Shown one piece after another: positions 1 through 6,296 of a DNA stretch of 41,377 nt. The stretch's first letter is position 1; every line of letters starts with the position of its first letter. The notes under the pieces were generated by a model. The model did not search any database. It was not told where the DNA came from and worked only from the letters and a program-made list of their open reading frames with translations. This DNA comes from an uncultured Oscillospiraceae bacterium (lineage in GTDB: Bacteria > Bacillota > Clostridia > Oscillospirales > Oscillospiraceae): positions 1-41,377 of the forward strand of contig CANRHH010000022.1 in assembly GCA_947630375.1 (NCBI GenBank). The letters are read 5' to 3'. Made by a program: the position numbers and the translations under genes.

Positions 1-508
1 TGTCCACGCACCGCCGCCAGGTGATGGTCTTGGGGTCGATGTGAAGGGCGTTGCCCTGATAGATGTGGTTGTCCAGCATGGCCGCCAGCAGGTTGTTGGC
101 CGCGCCGATGGCGTGGAAGTCGCCGGTGAAGTGGAGGTTGATGTCCTCCATGGGCACCACCTGGGCATAGCCGCCGCCGCAGGCCCCGCCCTTGATGCCG
201 AACACCGGGCCCAGAGAGGGCTCCCGCATGGCCACGATGGCCTCCTTGCCGATGCGGCGCAGGCCGTCGGCCAGGCCGATGGTGGTGGTGGTCTTGCCCT
301 CCCCGGCGGGGGTGGGGGTGATGGCCGTCACTAAGATGAGCTTGCCCAGGGGGCGCTCCGTCTCCCGCAGCAGGGCCAGATCCACCTTGGCTTTGGTTTT
401 GCCGTATTTCTCCAGGTATTTCTCGTCGATGTGGGCTTTCGCGGCGATCTCCTCGATGGGCCGCATAGGGCAGCGCTGGGCGATCTCAATGTCGCTGAGC
501 CATTCCAT
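1..508 (-). CDS. fhs: Formate--tetrahydrofolate ligase, N-terminal part (runs off the window)
   Basis: Only the first ~169 residues of a family usually near 555 are present; the gene continues past position 1. The enzyme joins formate to tetrahydrofolate with ATP, giving 10-formyl-THF, in the cytoplasm. The P-loop [11 protein letters not shown] is at residues 64-74, followed by the family-typical MREPSLGP and [11 protein letters not shown] stretches. The ATG at 506-508 is preceded by an AAGGAG about nine bases away, which fixes the start. The gene has its own promoter (697-726) and a ~190-nt leader with a terminator and a ZTP-like riboswitch. It faces away from the fchA-folD-folT-cycloligase genes with which it forms a pathway. 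Family assignment is secure; control by ZTP is inferred. Confidence 0.96.
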   Translation of the reverse strand, partial: MEWLSDIEIAQRCPMRPIEEIAAKAHIDEKYLEKYGKTKAKVDLALLRETERPLGKLILVTAITPTPAGEGKTTTTIGLADGLRRIGKEAIVAMREPSLGPVFGIKGGACGGGYAQVVPMEDINLHFTGDFHAIGAANNLLAAMLDNHIYQGNALHIDPKTITWRRCVD

Positions 509-547
509 AGGTGCCTTCTCCTTTCAAAATTTGCAGTAAAGCGGTAA

Positions 548-594
548 AATAAAAAACGGGCGCACCGGGCCGCATACGCGGCGGGTTCACCCAG
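548..594 (-). terminator. Leader terminator of fhs, overlapping the riboswitch 3' element
   Basis: On the minus strand a GC-rich hairpin (CGCCGC / GCGGC core, GGGTG pairing with CGCCC at its base) is followed by a T-rich run at 548-557. The base of the stem uses the GGGTG that directly follows the CCGTCT element of the putative aptamer. Ligand-bound aptamer and terminator therefore appear mutually exclusive, as in ON-type attenuators. Confidence 0.75.
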
Positions 595-675
595 ACGGAC
601 GGTTTCTCTGCGGCAGCTTGGCCCACGTGGTGCTCCACTTGCGGAAGGCGGCAGCCTCCCGGACCGTCAGGGTCA
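587..675 (-). promoter_or_regulatory. Candidate ZTP (ZMP/ZTP, pfl) riboswitch upstream of fhs
   Basis: Seen: on the minus strand a small hairpin GTGG-AGCA-CCAC (627-638), nested in a second helix, then the element CCGTCTGGG (590-598) just before a terminator, plus a GACGGT/ACCGTC pairing that could close the domain. Known: pfl-motif riboswitches have a GUGG..CCAC hairpin and a 3' CCGCCUGGGC-like element, sense the purine intermediate ZTP, and commonly precede fhs, folD and purH. The usual GGGCA is GGGTG here and the 5' arm does not match the consensus cleanly, so this is a candidate. Another leader attenuator type is possible. Confidence 0.55.
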
Positions 676-696
676 AACGCCGGAATCTTGTTTCAG

Positions 697-726
697 AGTC
701 TAACATGAAAAGCCTGTTTTTGTCAA
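697..726 (-). promoter_or_regulatory. fhs promoter, sigma-A type
   Basis: On the minus strand TTGACA (726-721), an 18-nt spacer and TAGACT (702-697), with TG one base before the -10 hexamer (extended -10). Transcription would start near 690 and give a ~180-nt leader. It begins right after the hairpin at 728-770. Confidence 0.6.
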
Positions 727-727
727 T

Positions 728-770
728 ACCCGGTTTTTCAAAAGGGTCTGGCCCTTTTGAAAAGCCGGGT
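728..770 (-). terminator. Long hairpin after the BspA-like gene, likely terminator
   Basis: Two 19-base arms (728-746 and 752-770) pair completely, with one G-U pair, around a 5-base loop. It lies eight bases beyond the stop of the BspA-like gene and two bases before the fhs -35 box. It lacks a T-run on either side, so it may act as an insulator or a U-poor terminator rather than a classical intrinsic terminator. Confidence 0.55.
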
Positions 771-778
771 AGAGTTCT

Positions 779-2671
779 TTATTTTTGCCGGGGCTTCTTT
801 CTTCGGAGCGGGAGACCTGCCGCCAGCAGGGCGGCCGCCATCAGGGCCGCCCACAGGAGCGGGTTTTCCCCGTCGCCTGTGGGCACGGCGTCCGCCCGGT
901 CCCCATTCTGCGTTTGGGACCCGGCGCCGGAGGACCCGGAGCCGGGCCGGGTCTCCGCCGGGGGCGCCGGTGTGGGGGATGAACCGGGACCGGGGGACGA
1001 ACTGGGGCCGGGCGACGGAGAGGGGTTTAGCTCCTCCTCTAAGGGGACAAAGGAGTTGCCGTTGGCGGAGGCGTATTTCTCTGCCGTGGAGCCTGGGTAG
1101 CCGTGGATGGTTACCTCCTGCGGCACGGCGTAGTCCGCAATCACGCAGGAGGGGGACAGGATGAACAGGTCTTCCATCAGATCGTCCAGATTGAAAGCCC
1201 CCATCCCCAGCGACTCGACAGACGCCGGGACAATCATGCTGCGCAGCGCGTCGCAGCCGCTGAAGGCCTCCCGCCCGATGGAGGTGACGGTAGCAGGAAT
1301 GTTCAGTTCCGCCACCCCTTCACAGCCGTAAAAGGCCATGTATGAAATTTGAGTCAGACCCTCCGGCAGGGCCAGACGCTCCAGGCCGGTGCAGAAGTAG
1401 AAGGCCACGTCTCCGATCTCTTTCAGCCCCTCCGGGAAGCTGAGCTCTGTCAGCTCCCGGCAGTCAAAGAAGGCAAAGCCCCCGATCCTGGTCACCCCGT
1501 CCGGGATGGCATAGGCCGTGCCGCTCTTTGCCGGGGGATAGCGAAGCAGCACGGTCCCGGCCTTGTTGAACAGCACCCCGTCCTTTGCCTGATAGGCCGG
1601 GTTTTCCGGGGCCACTTCGATGGCTTGGATGCCCGCATAATCAAACGCGTTCTTGCCATAGACGTTGTGTCCAACGCCGATGCTGACCACGTTGGCGGGG
1701 ATGTAGATCTCTGTCAGGCTTTTGCAGCCATAAAAAACCCCTTCGCCAAGGGAGACCAGGCTGTCCGGCAGCTCCAGGCCGGCCAGACTCTCACAGTCCG
1801 CAAAAGCATCGTCGCCAATCCTGGTCAGCCCCTGGGGGAGCTGGACCCGCGCCAGGGCGTGGCATCCGCAAAAGGCAGAGTCCCATATGATTTTCAGGCC
1901 CGCTGAGAGCCGGATTTCCGTTAAGGCCCCGCATCCGAAAAAGGCGTTTTCCTCTATTTCTGTGACGCTGTCCGGGAGCTCCACATGGGCCAGCTGCGCG
2001 CACAGATAAAAACATCTGTGGTCGATGCGCGTCACGCCTGCCGGAATGACGATCTCTGCCAGACTTTTGCACCCATAAAAGGCGTCCATCCCTATTTCCG
2101 TGAGGCTGGCCGGGAGACTCGCCTCCGTGAGATTTTCGCACCCATAAAAGGCGGACTCTCCGATGGAAGTGACCCCTTCCTCTATGACGGCCCTTAAGAT
2201 CCGGCTGTGATCGATGCCGGACCAGCCGGAGCCCATAATAAAGTTCTCCATTTTGCCGCTGCCGGACACGGTCAGCACTCCGTCCTCGCTGAAGCTCCAG
2301 GTCAGGTTGTCCCCCTGGGCACCGCAGGTCCCGGAAGCGGCCGGGGCAGTCAGAAGATCCATCTGGCCCTCTGTTTCCTCCACGTTCTCCTCCGGCGGGG
2401 CGGGGCTCTCCTCCGGTGCCTTCGTCTGTCCCTCCGGATCTGCCGGCGAGGAGGACGGTTCCTGCGGCGGCGGGACTTCTTCCGGCTCCCGGGACGGTTC
2501 CGGGGACGGCCCCGTCTCACCCGGCGGGGTCGTTTCCTCCGGCGCCGCCGTCTCCTCCACAGCCTGGGAGGCCGGGCCGGGCTCCTCCACCCTGCCCTCC
2601 GCCAGGGCGGACACCGGTAGGGCCAGTGTCAGCGCCAGGGCCAACAGCAGGCTAAAAAGACGTTTTCTCAT
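779..2671 (-). CDS. BspA-type leucine-rich-repeat surface protein
   Basis: A 630-residue exported protein of unknown ligand. The start at 2671 is chosen because MRKRLFSLLLALALT.. is a clear signal peptide ending near ALAEG and is preceded by AGGAG. Order: signal peptide (~1-24), a Pro/Glu-rich low-complexity linker (~25-105), an N-cap (SGTCG..LTWSF), about twelve LRR_5 repeats of the type IG..AFYGC..L..L.IP..V (~150-490), a BspA C-cap (HGYPGSTAEKYA), a Pro/Ser-rich stalk, then VPTGD, a hydrophobic segment and RRKKPRQK. The tail resembles a variant sortase sorting signal (PTGD instead of LPxTG), so wall attachment is inferred. BspA proteins in gut and oral bacteria often mediate binding to host or to other cells. 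It is divergent from an XRE regulator with two operators in its promoter. Confidence 0.9.
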   Translation of the reverse strand: MRKRLFSLLLALALTLALPVSALAEGRVEEPGPASQAVEETAAPEETTPPGETGPSPEPSREPEEVPPPQEPSSSPADPEGQTKAPEESPAPPEENVEETEGQMDLLTAPAASGTCGAQGDNLTWSFSEDGVLTVSGSGKMENFIMGSGWSGIDHSRILRAVIEEGVTSIGESAFYGCENLTEASLPASLTEIGMDAFYGCKSLAEIVIPAGVTRIDHRCFYLCAQLAHVELPDSVTEIEENAFFGCGALTEIRLSAGLKIIWDSAFCGCHALARVQLPQGLTRIGDDAFADCESLAGLELPDSLVSLGEGVFYGCKSLTEIYIPANVVSIGVGHNVYGKNAFDYAGIQAIEVAPENPAYQAKDGVLFNKAGTVLLRYPPAKSGTAYAIPDGVTRIGGFAFFDCRELTELSFPEGLKEIGDVAFYFCTGLERLALPEGLTQISYMAFYGCEGVAELNIPATVTSIGREAFSGCDALRSMIVPASVESLGMGAFNLDDLMEDLFILSPSCVIADYAVPQEVTIHGYPGSTAEKYASANGNSFVPLEEELNPSPSPGPSSSPGPGSSPTPAPPAETRPGSGSSGAGSQTQNGDRADAVPTGDGENPLLWAALMAAALLAAGLPLRRKKPRQK

Positions 2672-2720
2672 GTTCCTCGTCTCCTGTTCTTCTCCGATCA
2701 TTTTGAAGACCAATTTTCTG

Positions 2721-2745
2721 TATTGACATTCACTAAATGTCAATA
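2721..2745. promoter_or_regulatory. Operator 1, perfect inverted repeat
   Basis: TATTGACATT and AATGTCAATA flank the five bases CACTA: ten perfectly paired bases per arm. The core is TGACA-N9-TGTCA. It covers the first ~25 transcribed bases of the BspA-like gene as predicted from its promoter. It shares its architecture with operator 2, whose centre is 53 bp (five helical turns) away. Confidence 0.75.
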
Positions 2746-2753
2746 TTAGCTTT

Positions 2754-2782
2754 ATTATAGCATATCCTTCTCTTAGTGACAA
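2754..2782 (-). promoter_or_regulatory. Promoter of the BspA-like gene
   Basis: On the minus strand TTGTCA (2782-2777), a 17-nt spacer and a perfect TATAAT (2759-2754). The -35 box lies inside operator 2 and the start point next to operator 1, which predicts repression by the protein that binds these sites. Confidence 0.8.
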
Positions 2783-2797
2783 GCACTGAATGTCATC
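2775..2797. promoter_or_regulatory. Operator 2, imperfect inverted repeat
   Basis: TGACA (2777-2781), nine bases and TGTCA (2791-2795), with the same inner CACT as operator 1. It overlaps the -35 box of the BspA-like gene and ends just before the XRE ribosome binding site, so it could also control the regulator's own mRNA. Confidence 0.7.
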
Positions 2798-2811
2798 TGG
2801 GAGGGATAGCC

Positions 2812-3060
2812 GTGTTTATCAACAAGACGGAAGACGGACGAAACAATCTCTGCGGGCAGAATGTGGCTGCGCTCCGAAAAAAGCAGGGGCTTTCCCAACG
2901 GGAGCTGGCCGACGCGCTGCAGTTGGCCGGGCTGGACATGGACAAAAACGCTGTACAGCGCATCGAGGCGGGCAAACGCTTCGTCACAGATATAGAGCTT
3001 GCCGCGCTGGCCAAGTTTTTCAACGTGAGCATGGACACGCTGGCGGGGCGCATTGTCTGA
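2812..3060 (+). CDS. XRE-family helix-turn-helix regulator
   Basis: An 82-residue DNA-binding protein made of little more than one HTH_3 domain (GQNVAALRKKQGLSQREL followed by KNAVQRIEAGKRFVTDIEL and ALAKFFNVSMDTL). The start is GTG 2812 because GGGAGG lies six bases upstream; the in-frame GTG at 2776 has no such site and lies inside operator 2. It is divergent from the BspA-like gene. The two TGACA-N9-TGTCA palindromes between them are its most likely targets, which would make it a repressor of the surface protein and possibly of itself. It lacks a sensor domain, so any signal would act through a partner or a small ligand. Confidence 0.85.
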   Translation: MFINKTEDGRNNLCGQNVAALRKKQGLSQRELADALQLAGLDMDKNAVQRIEAGKRFVTDIELAALAKFFNVSMDTLAGRIV

Positions 3061-3111
3061 AACGCACCGGAGCGGGACCCGGTGGGGCAAGGGAAGGAGA
3101 CGAATTTGTCC

Positions 3112-3140
3112 TTGACAAGGCACCGGCAGGCCCGTATAAT
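3112..3140 (+). promoter_or_regulatory. Consensus promoter of the fchA-folD operon
   Basis: TTGACA (3112-3117), exactly 17 bases, TATAAT (3135-3140): both hexamers match the sigma-A consensus perfectly. Transcription should begin near 3147, about 26 bases before the fchA start. I see no attenuator in this short leader. Confidence 0.92.
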
Positions 3141-3172
3141 TTGGGCCAGAAACTTTGAAGGGGGCGAGGGCT

Positions 3173-3811
3173 GTGGATCCATTGCTGCAAAACAGATCCT
3201 GTGAGGACTTTACGGCCCTGCTCGCCTCCTCCGCGCCGGCCCCCGGCGGGGGCGGCGCCGCCGCTTTGGCCGGGGCTCTGGCCGCCGCCCTCTGCTCCAT
3301 GGCGGCGGAGCTCACCGCTTCCCGGAAGAAGTACGCGGAGCGGAAAGAGGCTTTAGAGGCTTTGGCCGCCGCCGCCCAGGCGGAAAGCCGGGCCCTGCTG
3401 GCCCTGATCGACGCCGACGCGGAGGGCTTTTTGCCTTTAGCGGCGGCCTATAAGCTGCCCAAGGACGCGCCGGAGACCGCCGAAGCCCTGCGCCGGGCCA
3501 CCCTGACGGCCTGCCAGGCCCCGATGGCGCTGCTGCGCCGCTGCGCCGGCGCCGGGGCGCTGTTGGAGCGGGCCTTGGAGGAGGCCAGCCCCGCCCTGCT
3601 GTCGGATGTGGGCTGCGGCGCGGCGCTGTGCCGGGGGGCCCTGGAGGCCGGGGCCATGAACGTATTCGTAAACACCCGGACCCTGCCCGGGGATGCCGGG
3701 GCCCAGGCCCTGGAGGCGGAGGCAAAGGCCCTGCTGGGGGACTGGGTCCCCCGGCTGGAGCGGATCACGCGCCGGGTGTTCTCGGCGCTGACGGGGGAGA
3801 CCGATGGCTGA
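3173..3811 (+). CDS. fchA: Methenyltetrahydrofolate cyclohydrolase, FchA/FTCD cyclodeaminase family
   Basis: A 212-residue member of the cyclodeaminase/cyclohydrolase family, which is all-helical. Characteristic features are the N-terminal APAPGGGGAAALAGALAAAL segment near residues 22-41, a DADAEGF stretch near 83 (the family usually has D.ea..y) and NVFVNTRTL near 163. In the folate pathway it hydrolyses 5,10-methenyl-THF to 10-formyl-THF. The start is GTG 3173, preceded by GAAGGGGGCGAG; the TTG at 3155 overlaps that site. It overlaps folD by eight bases (ATGGCTGA), so translation is probably coupled. Its partner FolD has lost cyclohydrolase residues, which supports FchA as the working cyclohydrolase. 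Formiminotransferase-linked cyclodeaminase activity is the alternative, but no formiminotransferase is nearby. Confidence 0.88.
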   Translation: MDPLLQNRSCEDFTALLASSAPAPGGGGAAALAGALAAALCSMAAELTASRKKYAERKEALEALAAAAQAESRALLALIDADAEGFLPLAAAYKLPKDAPETAEALRRATLTACQAPMALLRRCAGAGALLERALEEASPALLSDVGCGAALCRGALEAGAMNVFVNTRTLPGDAGAQALEAEAKALLGDWVPRLERITRRVFSALTGETDG

Positions 3812-4655
3812 ACGGTTAAGGGGCGCGCCGGTGGCGGCCGCCTTGTGCGAACATCTGAAAAGCCGGAGGGAGGCGCTGTCCGCCCGGGGGATCGTCCCCC
3901 GGCTGGCGATCATCCGTCTGGGCGAGGAGGGGAGCGACCTGGCCTATGAGCAGAGCGCGGCCAAACGCTGCGCCGCCTTAGGCATCGCCCTGGAGCGGGT
4001 CGCGCTGCCCCGGGAGATCTCCCAGGCCGGGCTGCTGGAGGAGATCGCCCGGCTCAATGCGGACAAAAGCGTCCACGGGGTACTGCTGCTGCGGCCTCTG
4101 CCGGGGCAGATCGACGGCGCCCGGGCCTGCGCCGCCCTGGCGGCGGAGAAGGATGTGGACGGCGTCACCCCTGCCTCGATGGCCCGGGTCTATGCCGGCC
4201 GGGGGCCGGGCTTTGCCCCCTGCACCGCCCAGGCTGTGCTGGCGCTGCTGGACTATTACCGGGTGCCCCTGGAGGGGGTCCGGGCGGCCGTCATCGGCCG
4301 GAGCCTGGTCATCGGCCGGCCTCTGGCCCTGCTGCTCCAGGCCCGCAACGCCACCGTCACCCTCTGCCACAGCAGGACCCGGGACCTGGCGGAGCTCTGC
4401 CGGGAGCAGGAGCTGCTGATCTGCGCCGCAGGCCGGGCCGGGCTTCTGGACGGCCGCTTTGTCCGCCCGGGGCAGACGGTGATCGACGTGGGAGTCAACC
4501 CGCTGCCCGGGGGCGGGATCACCGGGGACGTGTGCTTTGAGCAGGTGGAGCCCCTGGTCCGGGCCATCACGCCGGTGCCCGGCGGGGTGGGCGCGGTGAC
4601 CACGGCGATGCTGGCGGAGCATGTGCTCCGGGCCGCGGAGAACAGCGTGATTTAA
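3804..4655 (+). CDS. folD: Methylenetetrahydrofolate dehydrogenase, FolD family, cyclohydrolase site altered
   Basis: A 283-residue FolD homologue of normal length. It keeps the DVDG motif (117-120), a dinucleotide-binding GRSLVIGRP (165-173) and TPVPGGVG (256-263). The lysine essential for cyclohydrolase chemistry (K54 in E. coli, K56 in human) falls at residue 52 and is Ala: the pattern is Y48-EQS-A52-A-K54 instead of YxxxKxK. The conserved Gln of VQLPLP falls at residue 96 and is Leu (LLLRPLP). By analogy with human K56 mutants, the protein should keep dehydrogenase but lose cyclohydrolase activity, a job the adjacent FchA can do. It is translationally coupled to fchA. Family assignment is firm; loss of one activity is inferred from residues. 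Confidence 0.93.
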   Translation: MAERLRGAPVAAALCEHLKSRREALSARGIVPRLAIIRLGEEGSDLAYEQSAAKRCAALGIALERVALPREISQAGLLEEIARLNADKSVHGVLLLRPLPGQIDGARACAALAAEKDVDGVTPASMARVYAGRGPGFAPCTAQAVLALLDYYRVPLEGVRAAVIGRSLVIGRPLALLLQARNATVTLCHSRTRDLAELCREQELLICAAGRAGLLDGRFVRPGQTVIDVGVNPLPGGGITGDVCFEQVEPLVRAITPVPGGVGAVTTAMLAEHVLRAAENSVI

Positions 4656-4672
4656 GGCTTCGGCCTTATTTA
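4653..4672 (+). terminator. Small UUCG hairpin at the folD stop codon
   Basis: TAAGGC-TTCG-GCCTTA (4653-4668) followed by TTTAAG. It includes the folD stop codon. The six-pair stem and weak T-run suggest only partial termination or a 3'-end stabiliser ahead of the THF riboswitch. Confidence 0.35.
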
Positions 4673-4704
4673 AGATAGAAGGGTCGGGCCCGGACGGGCC
4701 TGTC

Positions 4705-4797
4705 AGACAGAGTAGGAGCAGCGCGTCAAGTGCCGGGGGATGGGAAGTTGCCCTCGGACGAAACAGCAATGTGCGGTGCTGCCTCCGCTTCCGCTGC
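4705..4797 (+). promoter_or_regulatory. Tetrahydrofolate (THF-I) riboswitch controlling folT
   Basis: The sequence follows the THF riboswitch consensus in order: AGAGTAGG, GCGCGTCAAGTGCC, GGGGATGGGAAGTTGCC, CGGACGAAA.AGC, TGCGGTG and CCTCCGCTTCCGCT. GAGCAGC near the 5' end pairs with GCTGCCTC near the 3' end to form the inner helix. It lies 65-157 bases before a folate-transporter gene, the classic location. It sits inside the operon, after folD, so folT and the downstream cyclo-ligase can be tuned apart from fchA-folD. Confidence 0.92.
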
Positions 4798-4817
4798 CAC
4801 CCAAGGAATGGCTGCAA

Positions 4818-4853
4818 GGCCCCTTTCGTGGCATTTTAGGCATGAAAGGAGCC
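4818..4853 (+). promoter_or_regulatory. Hairpin that hides the folT ribosome binding site
   Basis: GGCCCCTTTC (4818-4827) pairs with GAAAGGAGCC (4844-4853) in nine of ten positions. The right arm contains the folT Shine-Dalgarno AAGGAG (4846-4851). With the THF riboswitch just upstream and no terminator in between, this suggests control of translation start rather than of termination. Confidence 0.65.
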
Positions 4854-4861
4854 TGTTTTTT

Positions 4862-5383
4862 ATGCAAGTACGAAGATTTTCCGTCAATGCCCTGCTCGCG
4901 GCCATGTGCGCCGTGCTGGGGGCCGTATCGGTGGACCTGGGCAATCTGAAGATCACCTTCGAGAGCCTGCCGGTGCTGGTGGGGGCGCTGCTCTTCGGCC
5001 CCTTGGACGGGCTGGCCATCGGCGGTATCGGGACGCTGCTGTACCAGGTCCTCCGCTATGGGGTCACCGTCACCACGCCCCTCTGGATCCTGCCCTATAT
5101 GCTCTGCGGCCTGCTGGCGGGGCTCTACGCCCGGCGGCGGGACTTCCGGCTGGAGAAGCGGCAGCTGGCCTTCATCGTCTTCGCCATGGGGATCCTGGTT
5201 TTCCTGCTGAACACCCTGGTGCTGTATGTGGACAGCAAGGTCTACGGATACTACTCCTTTGTCTACATCTTTGGCACCTTTGTGCCCCGGGCGGTGCTGT
5301 GCCTGGCCAAGGCGGCCGCCTTTACCGCCGTGATGCCCACCCTGCTGCGCGCCGCCTCTCTGGCGCAGAGAGGGAGGGGCTGA
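4862..5383 (+). CDS. folT: Folate-specific ECF transporter S component FolT
   Basis: A 173-residue membrane protein with about six hydrophobic segments. The segment ITFESLPVLVGALLFGP followed by GGIGTLLYQVLRYG and the TTPLWILPYMLCGLLAGL stretch are typical of ECF folate-binding subunits. FolT binds folates outside the membrane and docks on the shared EcfA/EcfA'/EcfT module, which is encoded elsewhere. The start is ATG 4862, eleven bases after AAGGAG; longer in-frame starts would lie inside the riboswitch. The THF riboswitch and an RBS-hiding hairpin lie immediately upstream. One base separates its stop from the cyclo-ligase start. Confidence 0.9.
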   Translation: MQVRRFSVNALLAAMCAVLGAVSVDLGNLKITFESLPVLVGALLFGPLDGLAIGGIGTLLYQVLRYGVTVTTPLWILPYMLCGLLAGLYARRRDFRLEKRQLAFIVFAMGILVFLLNTLVLYVDSKVYGYYSFVYIFGTFVPRAVLCLAKAAAFTAVMPTLLRAASLAQRGRG

Positions 5384-5384
5384 C

Positions 5385-5945
5385 ATGGGCAAAGCGGAGG
5401 AACGCCTGCTGGCTTTGGCGGCCCGCCGGGCCCTGACGCCGGCGGAGCGCCGGGCGGCCAGTGAAGCGATCTGCCGGCAGCTGCTGGCGCTGCCGGAGCT
5501 GCAAAGGGCCGGGCTGATCCTGTCCTACTGCGCCACGCCGGACGAGGCGGACCTGGCAGCGCTGCACCAGGCGCTGCGGGAGCGGGGCGTGCGGCTGGCC
5601 TTCCCCCTTACCGGCCCGGACGGGACCATGGAGGCCCGCCTGGCGGAGCCGGAGCAGCTGCGGCCCGGCCGCTTCGGGATCCTGGAGCCGTCCTCTGTCC
5701 GCTGCCCCTTGGTGCGGCCGGCCGCGCTGGATCTGGTGCTGATCCCCTGCGTGGCCTTTGACGGCGCTTTTCACCGCCTGGGCCATGGGGCGGGGTATTA
5801 TGACCGCTATCTGCCCCTCTGCCACCAGGCTTTCCGGGCGGCGGCCGCCTTTGAAGCCCAGCGCCTGCCCCGGGTCAGCACCGGGGCCCACGATCTGCCC
5901 ATGGACGCGGTCGTCACCGAGGCGGGGGTCTTCCGCAATCCGTAA
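5385..5945 (+). CDS. 5-formyltetrahydrofolate cyclo-ligase (MTHFS, YgfA family)
   Basis: A 186-residue cytoplasmic enzyme that converts 5-formyl-THF to 5,10-methenyl-THF with ATP, recycling the inhibitory storage form. Family landmarks are the N-terminal R/L-rich helix with LTPAERRAASEAI, LSYCATPDEAD near residue 46, LAFPLTGPDG near 70, and the glycine-rich ATP-site motif RLGHGAGYYDRYL near 130 (usually RLGYGGGYYDR). It starts one base after the folT stop, so it shares the folT riboswitch, and it ends at a strong bidirectional terminator. The neighbouring folate genes fit its role. Confidence 0.92.
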   Translation: MGKAEERLLALAARRALTPAERRAASEAICRQLLALPELQRAGLILSYCATPDEADLAALHQALRERGVRLAFPLTGPDGTMEARLAEPEQLRPGRFGILEPSSVRCPLVRPAALDLVLIPCVAFDGAFHRLGHGAGYYDRYLPLCHQAFRAAAAFEAQRLPRVSTGAHDLPMDAVVTEAGVFRNP

Positions 5946-5951
5946 AAAACG

Positions 5952-5989
5952 AAAACCCGGAGCGGCCTCAACGGACCGCTCCGGGTTTT
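5952..5989. terminator. Bidirectional terminator between the folate operon and the DUF378 gene
   Basis: Fourteen-base perfect arms AAAACCCGGAGCGG (5952-5965) and its complement (5976-5989), with a ten-base loop. The T-run ends the plus-strand folate operon and the A-run serves the convergent minus-strand gene. Confidence 0.92.
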
Positions 5990-6008
5990 GGGGAAATAGG
6001 GGGCTGTT

Positions 6009-6218
6009 TCAGCCCTCGTCGGTGACGGAGTCGCTGCGGAACAGCAGCGAGATGCACCAGAGCGCCGCCAGACCCACCAGGGTGTAGATCACACGGCTGA
6101 CGGTGGAGGTCTGCCCGCCGAAAATCCACGCGACGATGTCAAAACGGAACAGGCCGACGCTGCCCCAGTTCAGGCCGCCGATGATGGCCAGCACCAGAGC
6201 GATACGATCCATGATCAC
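6009..6218 (-). CDS. DUF378 small membrane protein (YuzA-like)
   Basis: A 69-residue protein with two hydrophobic segments. LVLAIIGGLNWGSVGLFRFDIVA is the family hallmark (GGLNWGLVG), followed by SRVIYTLVGLAALW. The function of DUF378 is unknown. I prefer GTG 6218 as the start because AAGGAG lies eight bases away; ATG 6212 would be 14 bases away and TTG 6224 only two. The start offset does not change the domain. It is a single-gene unit, convergent with the folate operon. A GCATA/CAAGAATA pair ~80-110 bases upstream weakly resembles a forespore sigma-factor promoter. Confidence 0.85.
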   Translation of the reverse strand: MIMDRIALVLAIIGGLNWGSVGLFRFDIVAWIFGGQTSTVSRVIYTLVGLAALWCISLLFRSDSVTDEG

Positions 6219-6296
6219 AGACAATTCTCCTTTCGTGGCGGCCGCGGAGACGGAAAAACAAGCGTCTCACCCGTCTCGGGCGGCTGATGGTTTCGC

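Noticed and set aside
610-660. The GCGGCAGC element present twice 40 bases apart as a direct repeat or CRISPR-like unit
   Set aside because: Only two copies inside the fhs leader; it is better explained as part of the riboswitch-like structure.
2060-2160. DNA repeats with CACCCATAAAAGGCG
   Set aside because: They encode consecutive leucine-rich repeats of the surface protein; not a separate DNA element.
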